Positions 50,801 to 61,440 of a stretch of DNA of 64,000 bases are shown piece by piece. Position 1 is the stretch's first letter. Each line of letters opens with the position of its first letter. Under the pieces are notes generated by a model. It had not been told where the DNA came from, ran no database searches, and worked only from the letters and a program-made list of their open reading frames with translations. A program made the position numbers and the translations under genes. The stretch is from Rhodococcoides fascians A44A (GTDB lineage Bacteria > Actinomycetota > Actinomycetes > Mycobacteriales > Mycobacteriaceae), in the NCBI RefSeq assembly GCF_000760735.1, contig NZ_JMEX01000008.1:900018-964017 (forward strand), in the 5' to 3' direction.

Positions 50801-50922
50801 AGCGAGCCCACCTGTCCATCGAGATCCCCATCCGCCGTCCTCTGCCTGTCGAAAGTCCTTCAGTCCTGTACCCGGACCTTGATCTTTCTACACCAGGCGC
50901 TGTGCTGGTGGGATCGCCTGCG

Positions 50923-52230
50923 TCAGCAGTTGGTCGGGGCGGGCACGCCGTAGAAACGGTCCTTGATCCAGTTCTGCGCCTCGCCGAGTCCGAGGAGGTC
51001 CGGAATGATATGTCCCGCACCCGAACCGGGGACGATGGACGGAACATTCGCGGCGCTGAACTGAACCGTCGCTCCCCTGCTGCACCAGGCACCCGCGAGT
51101 TCGACGGCTTGACCGTGCGGGACGATGTCGTCGGACGTCCCGGACTGGACGAGCACCGGGGCGGTCGGCGTGCGCAGGCCGATCTTGTTCTTCGCGAGGA
51201 TCTCCTGGGCCTTGGGAAGCCGATCCAGGACGACCGACATCGGCTCGCCGGTGCGGGTGTACTCGGTGGTCCGATGCAGTCCGACGGTCAGGATCGTCTC
51301 GCCCACACATTGATTCGCCACCTGCCGCAGCATGGCCTGGCCTGCGTCGTTGATGTTCTCGTCGATCAGAGGTTGAAGGTCGGGATCCGATTTCAGCAGA
51401 CCGTTGAGGGTGTACCCGATGACGCCGGTGAGGATGGTGCCGTCGACCTGTTCGAGGGTCTGCTTCAGGTCGGCAGGCGGAGCGCCTGCGTAGCTGCCCA
51501 CGAGGTCGAGTTCGGGAGCGTAATCGCCCGCCACCTCGGCTGCGGCCGCCACTGCGCCACCGCCCTGGGAGTATCCGTACGTCGCGACGGGTCCGCCCGC
51601 AGCGATCTTGGTGCCGGGTAGCTGCTGGGCAGCGCGGGCGGCGTCGAGAACAGCGTGCGCCTCGGCCGCGCGGTTGACGTAGGTGTGCGCGCCGGGTGTT
51701 CCGAGACCGTCGTAGTCGGTGATCACGACGCCGTATCCCTGCGAGAGCAAGGAGTACGCGGCCAGGACCTCGTACTCGACCATGAATCCGAGTGGTGGCG
51801 TGTACGTGATCAGCCGATTCAGCATGCGCGACGGCGCACACTGATCTCCTTGGCCTTGCGTCCCCGGTGCCAGCACGACGAGCGGCCGCGGGCCGGGTCC
51901 CGTCCATTCCGCCGCCGGATCGATATAGGTACCGGTGACCGCGTTGGGTGCGTCGTTGGAGTCGGTGCTGCGGTACATGATTCGCGTCGCCGTCCCCGGG
52001 AGCGGTCCGCCGATACCGGGGACCGACAGCGCCAGAGGCGACGGCTCGGTGCGAATCACGTCTCCGGCACCGCCGTCGGGCAAGGGGGTGGGCGGGAGGT
52101 AGAAGTCGGACTCACCCGTCGACCCGGTGGACGATCCCGCTCCAGGCTGCGCCGACGCGAGCGGGACTCCCGCCACCGCCGCCAGCAGTGCAACGCCCAC
52201 CGCAGTGCCCAGCAATCGTGATACTCGCAT
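50923..52230 (-). CDS. Secreted lipase, LIP family
   Basis: A 435-residue exported lipase. The signal peptide is MRVSRLLGTAVGVALLAAVAGVPLASA. The LIP-family core starts with SPLALSVPGIGGPLPGTATRIMYRSTDSNDAPNAVTGTYI. The nucleophile Ser is in YGYSQGGGAVAAAAEVA, the Asp in SGTSDDIVPHGQAVELAGAWC, and a late His in GSGAGHIIPDL. Such secretory lipases, first known from Candida, hydrolyse esters and triglycerides and are frequent in Rhodococcus and Nocardia. The ATG at 52230 gives a proper signal peptide. Lipid release outside the cell fits the uptake systems upstream. Confidence 0.9.
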   Translation of the reverse strand: MRVSRLLGTAVGVALLAAVAGVPLASAQPGAGSSTGSTGESDFYLPPTPLPDGGAGDVIRTEPSPLALSVPGIGGPLPGTATRIMYRSTDSNDAPNAVTGTYIDPAAEWTGPGPRPLVVLAPGTQGQGDQCAPSRMLNRLITYTPPLGFMVEYEVLAAYSLLSQGYGVVITDYDGLGTPGAHTYVNRAAEAHAVLDAARAAQQLPGTKIAAGGPVATYGYSQGGGAVAAAAEVAGDYAPELDLVGSYAGAPPADLKQTLEQVDGTILTGVIGYTLNGLLKSDPDLQPLIDENINDAGQAMLRQVANQCVGETILTVGLHRTTEYTRTGEPMSVVLDRLPKAQEILAKNKIGLRTPTAPVLVQSGTSDDIVPHGQAVELAGAWCSRGATVQFSAANVPSIVPGSGAGHIIPDLLGLGEAQNWIKDRFYGVPAPTNC

Positions 52231-52338
52231 CGATCGTCCAACCCCCGTACTTACCCACCGGTAGTGATATCCGACTGGGACCATACGTGACAGGGGACAC
52301 ACTTGGGAAGAGTGGGGTAGCGCATCACCGAGAGTGCG

Positions 52339-53010
52339 TCAGCGTCGTCGGCGATGCATGTCCGCTTTCGCGATCGAGATCTCCTCCGCCGTCAACGGCC
52401 TACCGGGTAGCTCCGTCGCGGCGCCCGGCGTCGAACGCAGGCCGTCGAGCACGATCGTGAAGTACCGCTTCCAGTTGTCCGGCTCTACCGTCTTCATGAA
52501 TTCCGAAGCCGCACCGATCATTCCGATCAGCGGAAACAGGTCGTTGACCTCCACGTCGGCGCGCAGTTGGCCGGAGTCGCGCGCACGCATCACGATACGG
52601 TCGACGTACGGGTCGATCCGCTCCCTCATCTGGGCGATTCCGTTGCATCCTTCGTCCGTGCCGAGCACGACCTCGCCGAGACCTTTGTCCGCCGACATTC
52701 CTGCGAACAGATCCGCGAGAAACAGAACGAGTCCGTCCCATGGATCTTCAGCAGCCAGAGCGCTTTCCGCGGTGGCCAGCATTTCCTGCATACGCTGCTC
52801 GAACACGCCGTCGATCAGCTCCTCCTTGCAGGAGAACCGCCGATACACCGTCCCCACACCGACTTTCGCATGAGCAGCAACGTCGTCGAGCGTGATGTCG
52901 ATTCCGCGCGAGGCGAACAGTTCGCGAGCCGCGTCGACGATTCGTCGGCGGTTGCGTTCCGCGTCCGCTCGCAACGGTTTCTTCACGCCTGTGTCGGCTC
53001 TCACACTCAT
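52339..53010 (-). CDS. TetR-family regulator of the adjacent MFS efflux pump
   Basis: A 223-residue TetR regulator with the helix-turn-helix IVDAARELFASRGIDITLDDVAAHAKVGVGTVYRRFSCKEELIDGVF, and a helical ligand domain. It is divergent from an MFS drug exporter. Two identical-geometry dyads lie between the genes, so it very likely represses the exporter and itself. The inducer is unknown, but substrates of the pump are the usual candidates. Confidence 0.9.
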   Translation of the reverse strand: MSVRADTGVKKPLRADAERNRRRIVDAARELFASRGIDITLDDVAAHAKVGVGTVYRRFSCKEELIDGVFEQRMQEMLATAESALAAEDPWDGLVLFLADLFAGMSADKGLGEVVLGTDEGCNGIAQMRERIDPYVDRIVMRARDSGQLRADVEVNDLFPLIGMIGAASEFMKTVEPDNWKRYFTIVLDGLRSTPGAATELPGRPLTAEEISIAKADMHRRRR

Positions 53011-53034
53011 TCGATGTCCGTTTCACCCGAAAAG

Positions 53035-53095
53035 CGGAGGACATTCCTCCACTTAGCTGCTACCTTCGTCTTCGTAACCGGAGAATACACCTCCG
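53035..53095. promoter_or_regulatory. Two CGGAG-N7-CTCC operators for the TetR regulator
   Basis: CGGAG-N7-CTCCA at 53035-53051 and CGGAG-N7-CTCCG at 53079-53095 share the same half-sites and spacer length; their starts are 44 bases apart, roughly four helical turns. They occupy the gap between the divergent TetR and MFS genes. Being a repeated dyad with identical spacing makes a specific regulator site likely. Confidence 0.7.
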
Positions 53096-53118
53096 TATAG
53101 CCGAATCGAAGGATGACC

Positions 53119-54639
53119 ATGACCGCATTGTCACCGGACGACACCTCGTCGTCGACCTTGGCGACGGAGGAGACCACCGACGCCAGGGCACACCGAAACC
53201 GCTGGCTGATCCTCGCCACCCTCGGCCTCGCCCAGCTCATGGTGGTGCTCGACGCCACCGTCGTGAACATCGCTCTGCCCGCCGCCCAGCTCGACCTCGG
53301 CTTCGACAACGCCAACCGCTCCTGGGTCGTCACGTCCTACGCCCTGGCATTCGGCAGCCTCCTGCTGCTCGGCGGACGTCTGAGCGACCTGTTCGGACGC
53401 CGTAACACCTTCCTGATCGGACTCATCGGATTCGCCGTGATGTCCGCGGTGGGTGGCGCAGCCGTGAACTTCGGCATGCTGGTCGCGGCACGCGCCGGCC
53501 AGGGCGTGTTCGGCGCCCTGCTCGCACCCGCGGCGCTCTCGCTCCTGGCCACCACGTTCACCGACCCGAAGGAACGAGCAAAGGCGTTCGGCATCTTCGG
53601 CGCCATCGCAGGCGGCGGCGGTGCACTCGGCCTACTGCTCGGCGGAATGCTCACCGAATGGGCCAACTGGCGCTGGAGCCTGTACATCAACCTGGTGTTC
53701 GCCGCACTCGCGTTCGTCGCCGGATTCCTCCTGCTCGCCAAGCACAAGGCCGACGTCCGTCCACGCCTGGACATTCCCGGAACGCTGACCGTGTCGGCAG
53801 CGCTGTTCGCCATCGTCTACGGCTTCGCTCACGCCGAGTCCGACGGCTGGAGCAACACGGTCACCATCGCATTCCTCGCCGCCGGCGTGGTGCTGCTCGG
53901 CGTGTTCTTCGCCATCCAGCAGCGTGTGTCACACCCGTTGCTTCCGCTGCGCATCATCCTCGACCGCACCCGCGCCGGATCGTTCCTCGCCGTCTTCGTG
54001 ACGGGTGCGGGCATGTTCGCGGTGTTCCTGTTCCTGACGTACTACCTGCAGAACACACTCGGGTTCACACCGATCAGCACCGGTTTCGCGTTCATGCCGA
54101 TGATCGCCGCCCTCATCGTCACCGCGACGCTGTCGACGGCAATCGTGCTGCCGCGCTTCGGACCTCGTGTTCTCATGACGTCGGGACTTCTCGTCGCCGC
54201 ACTGGGCATGGGACTGCTCACCCAGATCGCCGTCGACTCCGCGTATGCGACGCACATCCTGCCCGGCCTGATCATCATGGGCCTCGGCTTGGGCGCAACG
54301 ATGGCTCCCGCCATGCAGGGCGCCATCTCGGGAGTCAACCCCGACGATTCCGGTGTTGCCTCGGCAACGGTCAACACCATGCAGCAGGTCGGCGGGTCCA
54401 TCGGTACCGCACTTCTGAGCACCATCGCGGCCACCGCGGCCACCAACTACGTGACCGACAACCTGGCGTCGGCGTCGAATGCAGCCGCACTCCAAGCCAA
54501 CGCTGAAATCGCCAGCTACACGACGACGTTCTGGTGGGCGACGGGCATCTTCCTGCTCGGAGCCGTCATCTCGGCCATCGTCGTCAAGCCCGGTCTGCTC
54601 CCCGCAGCCCCGGAAGGCGCAGTCGTAGTAGGCCACTGA
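53119..54639 (+). CDS. MFS multidrug efflux transporter, DHA2 (14-TM) family
   Basis: A 506-residue drug/H+ antiporter with about 14 hydrophobic segments. Motif A is GGRLSDLFGRRNTFLIG, motif C is GAIAGGGGALGLLLGGMLTEWANWRWSLYINLVFA, and the first helix has the family motif LMVVLDATVVNIALPAAQ. AAGGA lies five bases before the ATG at 53119; an ATG six bases upstream is an alternative. It is divergent from a TetR repressor. The substrate is unknown. Confidence 0.92.
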   Translation: MTALSPDDTSSSTLATEETTDARAHRNRWLILATLGLAQLMVVLDATVVNIALPAAQLDLGFDNANRSWVVTSYALAFGSLLLLGGRLSDLFGRRNTFLIGLIGFAVMSAVGGAAVNFGMLVAARAGQGVFGALLAPAALSLLATTFTDPKERAKAFGIFGAIAGGGGALGLLLGGMLTEWANWRWSLYINLVFAALAFVAGFLLLAKHKADVRPRLDIPGTLTVSAALFAIVYGFAHAESDGWSNTVTIAFLAAGVVLLGVFFAIQQRVSHPLLPLRIILDRTRAGSFLAVFVTGAGMFAVFLFLTYYLQNTLGFTPISTGFAFMPMIAALIVTATLSTAIVLPRFGPRVLMTSGLLVAALGMGLLTQIAVDSAYATHILPGLIIMGLGLGATMAPAMQGAISGVNPDDSGVASATVNTMQQVGGSIGTALLSTIAATAATNYVTDNLASASNAAALQANAEIASYTTTFWWATGIFLLGAVISAIVVKPGLLPAAPEGAVVVGH

Positions 54640-54645
54640 TCCGCT

Positions 54646-56358
<1,713 letters not shown>

Positions 56359-56362
56359 CGGT

Positions 56363-56395
56363 GAGAAAGCCCCCTGCACGTGCAGGGGGCTTTCT
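56363..56395 (+). terminator. Terminator of tRNA-Ser
   Basis: A strong hairpin with arms GAAAGCCCCCTGCA and TGCAGGGGGCTTTC around a CG loop follows the tRNA by a few bases, with TTCGTT after it. It can also terminate the convergent SDR operon. Confidence 0.9.
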
Positions 56396-56444
56396 TCGTT
56401 CTCGGGTCCGCGAGCATCACGTCCGGACGTGACGGGCGACAGCC

Positions 56445-57191
56445 CTATCGCGCCGACCAACCACCGTCCATGGTGTACGACGCGCCGGTGACCATGCCGG
56501 CATCCGAGGACGCCAGCCATCCGACGAGGGATCCCACTTCTGCCGGTTCGACGAGTCGTTTGACTGCGCTCTCGGTCAGCATGACCTTCTCCAGCACCTG
56601 GTCTGCGTCGATCCCGTGCGCGGCCGCTTGGTCGGCGATCTGCTTCTCCACCAACGGCGTTCGCACGTAACCGGGGTTGACGCAGTTGCTCGTGACGCCG
56701 TGTGGGCCGCCTTCGAGTGCCGTGACCTTGGACAGTCCTTCCAAGGCGTGCTTGGCGGTCACGTACGCGACCTTGTATTCCGATGCGCGGAGGCCGTGCA
56801 CCGAGGAGACGTTGACGATTCGTCCGAACCCTCGCGAGTACATGCCGGGCAGCGCAGCTCGGATCAGCAGGAACGGGGCTTCCACCATCAGGGTCTGGAT
56901 CCGCCGGAACGCGGCTGGGTCGAAGTCGACGATCGAGGCGACGGTTTGGATTCCCGCGTTGTTGACCAGGATGTCGGTGTCGAGGTGCAGCTCTTCGAGC
57001 GAGGCCACGTCCAGTAGGTCCACTGCCCAGGTCTCGCCGTGGAGCTCGGACGCAAGTTCCTTCGCCGCTACTTCGTCGACGTCGGCGATGGTGACGGTCG
57101 CTCCGCGCGAGGCCAGTTCGCGTGCACACGCTGCCCCGATTCCGGACGCACCACCGGTGACGAGTGCGGTGCGTCCGGTCAGGTCGGTCAT
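56445..57191 (-). CDS. Short-chain dehydrogenase, 3-hydroxybutyrate dehydrogenase-like
   Basis: A 248-residue classical SDR. The cofactor motif is TGGASGIGAACARELASRGATVTIADVD, with Asp favouring NAD. The structural motif is NNAGIQ, the catalytic Ser is in NVSSVHGL and the Tyr-Lys pair in YVTAKHALEG. The C-terminal region EKVMLTESAVKRLVEPAEVGSLVGWLASSDAGMVTGASYTMDGGW matches D-3-hydroxybutyrate dehydrogenases. The ATG overlaps the stop of the transporter gene, so the two act together; a hydroxy acid taken up by the transporter is a reasonable substrate. Confidence 0.87.
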   Translation of the reverse strand: MTDLTGRTALVTGGASGIGAACARELASRGATVTIADVDEVAAKELASELHGETWAVDLLDVASLEELHLDTDILVNNAGIQTVASIVDFDPAAFRRIQTLMVEAPFLLIRAALPGMYSRGFGRIVNVSSVHGLRASEYKVAYVTAKHALEGLSKVTALEGGPHGVTSNCVNPGYVRTPLVEKQIADQAAAHGIDADQVLEKVMLTESAVKRLVEPAEVGSLVGWLASSDAGMVTGASYTMDGGWSAR

Positions 57192-58600
57192 CGCTTCACG
57201 TCCGGTTCGAGCAGCCCTGCCTTGGCGAGCTCGGCTTCCGTGGCCAGATTCTTCGCGTCGGCGATGTCGATGGTCTCGAGTGCCAGGCCCTTGGTTTCGC
57301 GGGCGGCGATGACGGCGATCAACGTGACCGCGCAGGACGCCGCGAGGTACCAGGCGATCGGAACGCCCGAGCCGAAGCGGTCGAGCAACGCAACCGCGAT
57401 GATCGGCGCCAGCGAGCCCGCGACGATCGACGTCACCTGATAGCCGAGGGACACGCCGGAGTAACGCATACGCGTCGGGAACATCTCTGCCATGATCGCC
57501 GGCTGCGTTGCATACATGAAGGCGTGGAACACGAGGCCGATGATGATCGCGAGCATGATGACCACGTTGTGGCCGCTGTTGAACATCGGGAAGGCGAAGA
57601 AGCCCCAGGTTCCTGCGGTGACTGCGCCGAAGAAGTAGACGGGACGGCGGCCGACGCGGTCGGCGAGCTTGCCCACCAACGGAATCACGCAGAAGTGCAC
57701 GGCATGGGCGACGAGCATCCACCACAGAATCGTCTGGGTGTCGGTACCGACCTCGACCTTGAGGTACGTGATCGTGAACGTGACGACGAGGTAGTACATG
57801 ACGTTCTCACCGAAACGCAGGCCCATGGCCGTGAAGACGCCACGCGGGTAGCGCTTGAGGACCTCGAAGACACCGTACGACGCTGCCTTGATGACCTCGG
57901 CCTGCTTCTGTGCTTCGACGAAGATCGGGGCGTCGGTGACCTTGGTGCGGATGTAGTAACCGACGAAGACGATCACTGCGGAGAGCCAGAACGCAACGCG
58001 CCAGCCCCAACTGAGGAAGTCGTCCTCCGGCAGGACGGTGGTCAGAATGAGCAGCACGACGGTGGCGAGCAGGTTTCCGGCGGGTACGCCTGCCTGCGGC
58101 CAGCTGGCCCAGAATCCACGGCTCTTGTTCGGGCTGTGCTCTGCGACGAGCAGAACCGCGCCACCCCATTCGCCGCCGACGGCGAAGCCCTGGATGAACC
58201 GGAGCGCGACGAGAAGTGCAGGCGCCCAGTAGCCGATCTGGTTGAACGTCGGCAGACATCCCATCAGGAACGTTGCGCCGCCGACCAGGACGAGGCTGAA
58301 CTGCAGCAGCTTCTTTCGGCCGTACTTGTCACCGAAGTGACCGAATACGATGCCGCCGAGCGGACGTGCGACGAAGCCGACGGCGTACGTGACGAAGGCA
58401 GCGAGAATGGCGTCGAGCTCACTCGTGCCTGCTGCGAAGAAGATCTTGGAGAAGACCAGCGTGGCCGCGGTGCCGTAGAGGAAGAATTCGTACCATTCGA
58501 CGATGGTGCCCGCCATCGATGCACCGACGACCTTCTTGAGGCCGCTCGGAGTGGCGTCGGGGTCGTTCCCCGGTGATTCGGTGCGTTCTTCGACGCTCAT
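57188..58600 (-). CDS. MHS-family (metabolite:H+ symporter) MFS transporter
   Basis: A 470-residue transporter of the MHS family within the MFS, like ShiA, KgtP and PcaK. It has about 12 hydrophobic segments, the motif FGHFGDKYGRKKLL between helices 2 and 3, and the conserved TIVEWYEFFLYGTAATLVFSKIFF near the start. The second-half signature is GKLADRVGRRPVYFFG. GAGGAG lies before the ATG. It is first in the operon with the hydroxybutyrate-dehydrogenase-like gene, divergent from a LysR gene. Organic acids are the likely substrates. Confidence 0.92.
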   Translation of the reverse strand: MSVEERTESPGNDPDATPSGLKKVVGASMAGTIVEWYEFFLYGTAATLVFSKIFFAAGTSELDAILAAFVTYAVGFVARPLGGIVFGHFGDKYGRKKLLQFSLVLVGGATFLMGCLPTFNQIGYWAPALLVALRFIQGFAVGGEWGGAVLLVAEHSPNKSRGFWASWPQAGVPAGNLLATVVLLILTTVLPEDDFLSWGWRVAFWLSAVIVFVGYYIRTKVTDAPIFVEAQKQAEVIKAASYGVFEVLKRYPRGVFTAMGLRFGENVMYYLVVTFTITYLKVEVGTDTQTILWWMLVAHAVHFCVIPLVGKLADRVGRRPVYFFGAVTAGTWGFFAFPMFNSGHNVVIMLAIIIGLVFHAFMYATQPAIMAEMFPTRMRYSGVSLGYQVTSIVAGSLAPIIAVALLDRFGSGVPIAWYLAASCAVTLIAVIAARETKGLALETIDIADAKNLATEAELAKAGLLEPDVKR

Positions 58601-58709
58601 TGCTACTCCTCGTGTTCTGGGACATGTGCGGGCTAGATTGTGACTACCACCACACATATCGGTATCGCTGAGTATCGATGCAGATCGGACCGCCCGCAAT
58701 ACCCAACAA

Positions 58710-58735
58710 CGCATGTGCGATCTGCAAGAATGCAC
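58710..58735. promoter_or_regulatory. Candidate LysR operator between the MHS transporter and LysR genes
   Basis: The dyad ATGTGC-N13-GCACAT lies in the gap between the divergent genes if the LysR start is the GTG at 58738. The length and the inner T-N11-A pattern fit a LysR site. The start choice and this site support one another but neither is proved. Confidence 0.4.
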
Positions 58736-58737
58736 AT

Positions 58738-59652
58738 GTGTCGCATGCTCACCCCGATCATGGTCGGCCGCCCAGCGCAGACGACCTGTTGATCCTGTTG
58801 GCAGTGGGCAGAACCGGCCGGTACAACACCGCGGCGGACGACCTCGGGGTCAACCACACCACCATCTCCAGGCGTATCGCCGCGCTCGAAGCACGCCTGG
58901 GCGGCAGAGTTCTCGCCAGGTCCGGCAACGGTTGGGAACTCACCGCCCGCGGCAAGGATGCACTCGCCGCCGCCGAGAACATCGAAGCCGCGGTCCGTTC
59001 CCTGATGGGACCGGACGACGACGCAGAAGGCGTGGTCAGAGTGTCCGCGACCGACGGATTCAGCGCATACGTCATCGCCCCCGCAGTCGCCCGAGTTCGA
59101 CTTCGCCACCCCGGTATCGCCGTGGAGATCGTCGCGACCACCAGGCGCGCCTCGCAGCAACGCTCCGGAATGGATGTGGAGATAGTCGTCGGCGAACCTC
59201 AGGTGCACCGCGCGGAGGCGATGAAGCTCAGCGACTACCACCTCGGGCTGTATGCGTCGACGAGTTATCTCGAAGCCCACGGCAGACCGGCCACCGTCGA
59301 CGATCTCGCTGCTCATCCGCTGGTCTACTTCATCGACTCGATGCTGCAGGTCGACGACCTCGACATCGCTCCCGGCTTCGCACCGCTGATGCGAGAGTCG
59401 GTGACGTCGACCAACGTGTTCGTGCACGTCGAGGCGACCCGTGCGGCGGCAGGGATCGGACTGCTCCCCTGTTTCATGGCCGATCGGCACGACGACCTCG
59501 TGCGGTTGCTGCCGCAGGAAGTGTCCGTGCGGCTGGATTATTGGCTGGTCTCGCGCGCCGAGACTCTGCGACGCCCGGAAGTCGCCCGAGTCGTCGAAGC
59601 CATCAAAGCCTCCGTCCTGGACCAGCGCGACGCTCTGCTGGGTCGCGCGTAG
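58738..59652 (+). CDS. LysR-family regulator of the MHS/SDR operon
   Basis: A 304-residue LysR regulator with the winged helix DDLLILLAVGRTGRYNTAADDLGVNHTTISRRIAALEARLGGRVLARSGNGWELTARG and a substrate-binding effector domain. The GTG at 58738 (VSHAHPDHGRPPSADDLL) puts the helix-turn-helix at the normal distance. An in-frame ATG at 58678 would add 20 residues that contain two cysteines and would run through the candidate operator. The regulator is divergent from the transporter operon and likely activates it when a carboxylic acid is present. Confidence 0.83.
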   Translation: MSHAHPDHGRPPSADDLLILLAVGRTGRYNTAADDLGVNHTTISRRIAALEARLGGRVLARSGNGWELTARGKDALAAAENIEAAVRSLMGPDDDAEGVVRVSATDGFSAYVIAPAVARVRLRHPGIAVEIVATTRRASQQRSGMDVEIVVGEPQVHRAEAMKLSDYHLGLYASTSYLEAHGRPATVDDLAAHPLVYFIDSMLQVDDLDIAPGFAPLMRESVTSTNVFVHVEATRAAAGIGLLPCFMADRHDDLVRLLPQEVSVRLDYWLVSRAETLRRPEVARVVEAIKASVLDQRDALLGRA

Positions 59653-59688
59653 CCCGAACTTCGCGCAACTGCCGCTCCACGCCCGCGG

Positions 59689-59720
59689 TGTCCTAGCATC
59701 GAGACTGTCCTAGCATCGAG
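59689..59720 (+). promoter_or_regulatory. Tandemly duplicated -10 element before gluQ
   Basis: TGTCCTAGCATCGAG occurs at 59689-59703 and again at 59706-59720, a 17-base period. Each copy has a -10-like TAGCAT. The downstream one ends six bases before the gluQ ATG, suitable for a leaderless message; the upstream one would start about 17 bases earlier. Confidence 0.6.
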
Positions 59721-59722
59721 CC

Positions 59723-60604
59723 ATGCCTGCCGGCCGATTCGCTCCGAGCCCGTCGGGCGACCTGCATCTCGGCAACCTCCGTACCGCGCTGCTCGCATGG
59801 CTGTTCGCGCGATCCACAGGACGACAGTTCTTGATGCGCGTGGAGGATCTCGATCGCGTGCGCGAGGGCGCCGAGGCCCGTCAACTCGCCGACCTCCGCG
59901 CCATCGGCCTCGACTGGGACGGCGCCGTTGTTCGACAGTCCGAGCGCACCGCGCTGTACGACGACGCCATCGCCCACCTCACCGCGGCGGGTATGACCTA
60001 CGAGTGTTTCTGCACCCGTCGGGAAATACAGGAGGCAGCGTCGGCACCCCACGCACCCGACGGCGCCTACCCCGGAACCTGCAGAAATCTGACGGCCGCA
60101 GAACGGGCAACGAAAACCAGGCCTCCCGCAGTGCGCCTGAAGGCCGACGTGACCGAGTTCTCCGTTCACGACGACGTGCTCGGCGCATTTCACGGCCAGG
60201 TCGACGACCTCGTACTTCGCCGCGTCGACGGTGTCGCGGCCTACAACCTCGCGGTGGTGGTGGACGACGGCGAACAGGGCGTGGATCAAGTGGTCCGCGG
60301 GGACGATCTCCTGACGTCGTCCCCGCGTCAGGCGTACCTCGCGTCGCTGCTCGACATCCCCGCTCCCACCTACGCCCACGTGCCGCTCGCACTCAATGCT
60401 CAGGGAAAACGATTGGCGAAGCGCGACGGCGCGGTGACGCTGGAGGACCAGGCTGCGCTGGGTCTCGGGCCGCGAGACGTTCTGCACCTTCTGGCTCGGT
60501 CTCTGGAACTGGCCGAAGCCGACGAGCAAGTGTCCCCGGGCGACATTCTTCGGCGATTCGACCCGCAGAAGCTTCCGACGACCCCCTGGGTATTCGAGAC
60601 ATAA
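59723..60604 (+). CDS. gluQ: Glutamyl-queuosine tRNA(Asp) synthetase
   Basis: A 293-residue relative of the catalytic half of glutamyl-tRNA synthetase without the anticodon-binding domain. It attaches glutamate to the queuosine base of tRNA-Asp. The class I signature HIGH is LHLG in FAPSPSGDLHLGNLRTALLAWLFARS, and KMSKS is represented by GKRLAKRDGAVTLED. The zinc-binding Cys are YECFC and CRNLT. It ends like GluQ-RS proteins (DPQKLPTTPWVFET). The next gene on the same strand is a queuosine-precursor transporter, which gives this annotation strong context. Confidence 0.93.
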   Translation: MPAGRFAPSPSGDLHLGNLRTALLAWLFARSTGRQFLMRVEDLDRVREGAEARQLADLRAIGLDWDGAVVRQSERTALYDDAIAHLTAAGMTYECFCTRREIQEAASAPHAPDGAYPGTCRNLTAAERATKTRPPAVRLKADVTEFSVHDDVLGAFHGQVDDLVLRRVDGVAAYNLAVVVDDGEQGVDQVVRGDDLLTSSPRQAYLASLLDIPAPTYAHVPLALNAQGKRLAKRDGAVTLEDQAALGLGPRDVLHLLARSLELAEADEQVSPGDILRRFDPQKLPTTPWVFET

Positions 60605-60665
60605 CGGACTCGGTCGGTCGATTCTGTGCACTTCCGATTCGGACCTGGGGATTTCCCGTGTTTGG

Positions 60666-61415
60666 ATGAGGCACGTGACAGCTCAGAAATCCGAAGACAC
60701 GCCAGGCGCCGTTGCGCAGTTCGCGCACGTCAGCCGCGGCTACTACCCGACCATCGTGGCCTTGTTCGCCGCAACCCTGATCATCTCGAATGTGACGGCG
60801 AGCAAAGGCGTCGCGTTCTTCGGTGACAGCGAAGTATTCCTCGGCCCGTTCCAGGTGCTGCCGATCAACACCGACGGCGCATTCTTCCTCTTCCCACTCG
60901 CCTACATCCTGGGCGACGTCCTCAGCGAGGTGTACGGCTTCAAGGCGACGCGACGCGCGATCTACCTCGGGTTCGGGTCGATCATCCTCGCTGCCGTCTG
61001 CTTCTGGATCGCCATCGAGCTCCCCGCAGCCAGCTTCTACGAGAATCAGGAGTCACTCGAAACCGTCGTCGGCGTGGTGCCGCGGCTGGTCATCGCCGGC
61101 CTCGCCGGATACTTCGTCGGGCAGATGCTCAACGCCCTCGTCCTCGTGAAGATCAAACAGCGCACCAAGGAAAAGCACCTCTGGGCGCGACTGATCGGCT
61201 CGACCGTCGTCGGCGAATTCTTCGACACCCTGATCTTCTGCTCCATCGCCGCCGGCGTCATCGGCATCTCGACATGGGAAGACTTCATCAACTACGTCAT
61301 CGTCGGCTTCATCTGGAAGACCCTCGTCGAAATCCTCGTACTTCCCATCACCTACCGCGTCATCGCCTACATCAAGAAGCGCGAACCCAGCTACCAGGAA
61401 TCCGTCGCGGCATAG
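60666..61415 (+). CDS. Queuosine precursor transporter (YhhQ/VUT family)
   Basis: A 249-residue membrane protein of the DUF165/YhhQ family, which imports queuosine precursors such as preQ0 or preQ1. Six or so hydrophobic segments and family sequence are visible: ISNVTASKGVAFFG, LPINTDGAFFLFPLAYILGDVLSEVYGFKATRRAIYLGF, and STVVGEFFDTLIFCSIAAGVIG. The downstream gene order with gluQ suggests queuosine salvage. The start may be the ATG at 60666 or a GTG at 60675. It is 61 bases after gluQ and is followed by a strong terminator. Confidence 0.9.
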   Translation: MRHVTAQKSEDTPGAVAQFAHVSRGYYPTIVALFAATLIISNVTASKGVAFFGDSEVFLGPFQVLPINTDGAFFLFPLAYILGDVLSEVYGFKATRRAIYLGFGSIILAAVCFWIAIELPAASFYENQESLETVVGVVPRLVIAGLAGYFVGQMLNALVLVKIKQRTKEKHLWARLIGSTVVGEFFDTLIFCSIAAGVIGISTWEDFINYVIVGFIWKTLVEILVLPITYRVIAYIKKREPSYQESVAA

Positions 61416-61440
61416 CTTCCGGCCTGGTACCTCTCACCCC

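Noticed and set aside
60605-60665. preQ1 riboswitch before the queuosine-precursor transporter
   Set aside because: The 61-base gap shows no recognisable preQ1 aptamer; the GC-rich stretch can fold but matches no known core.
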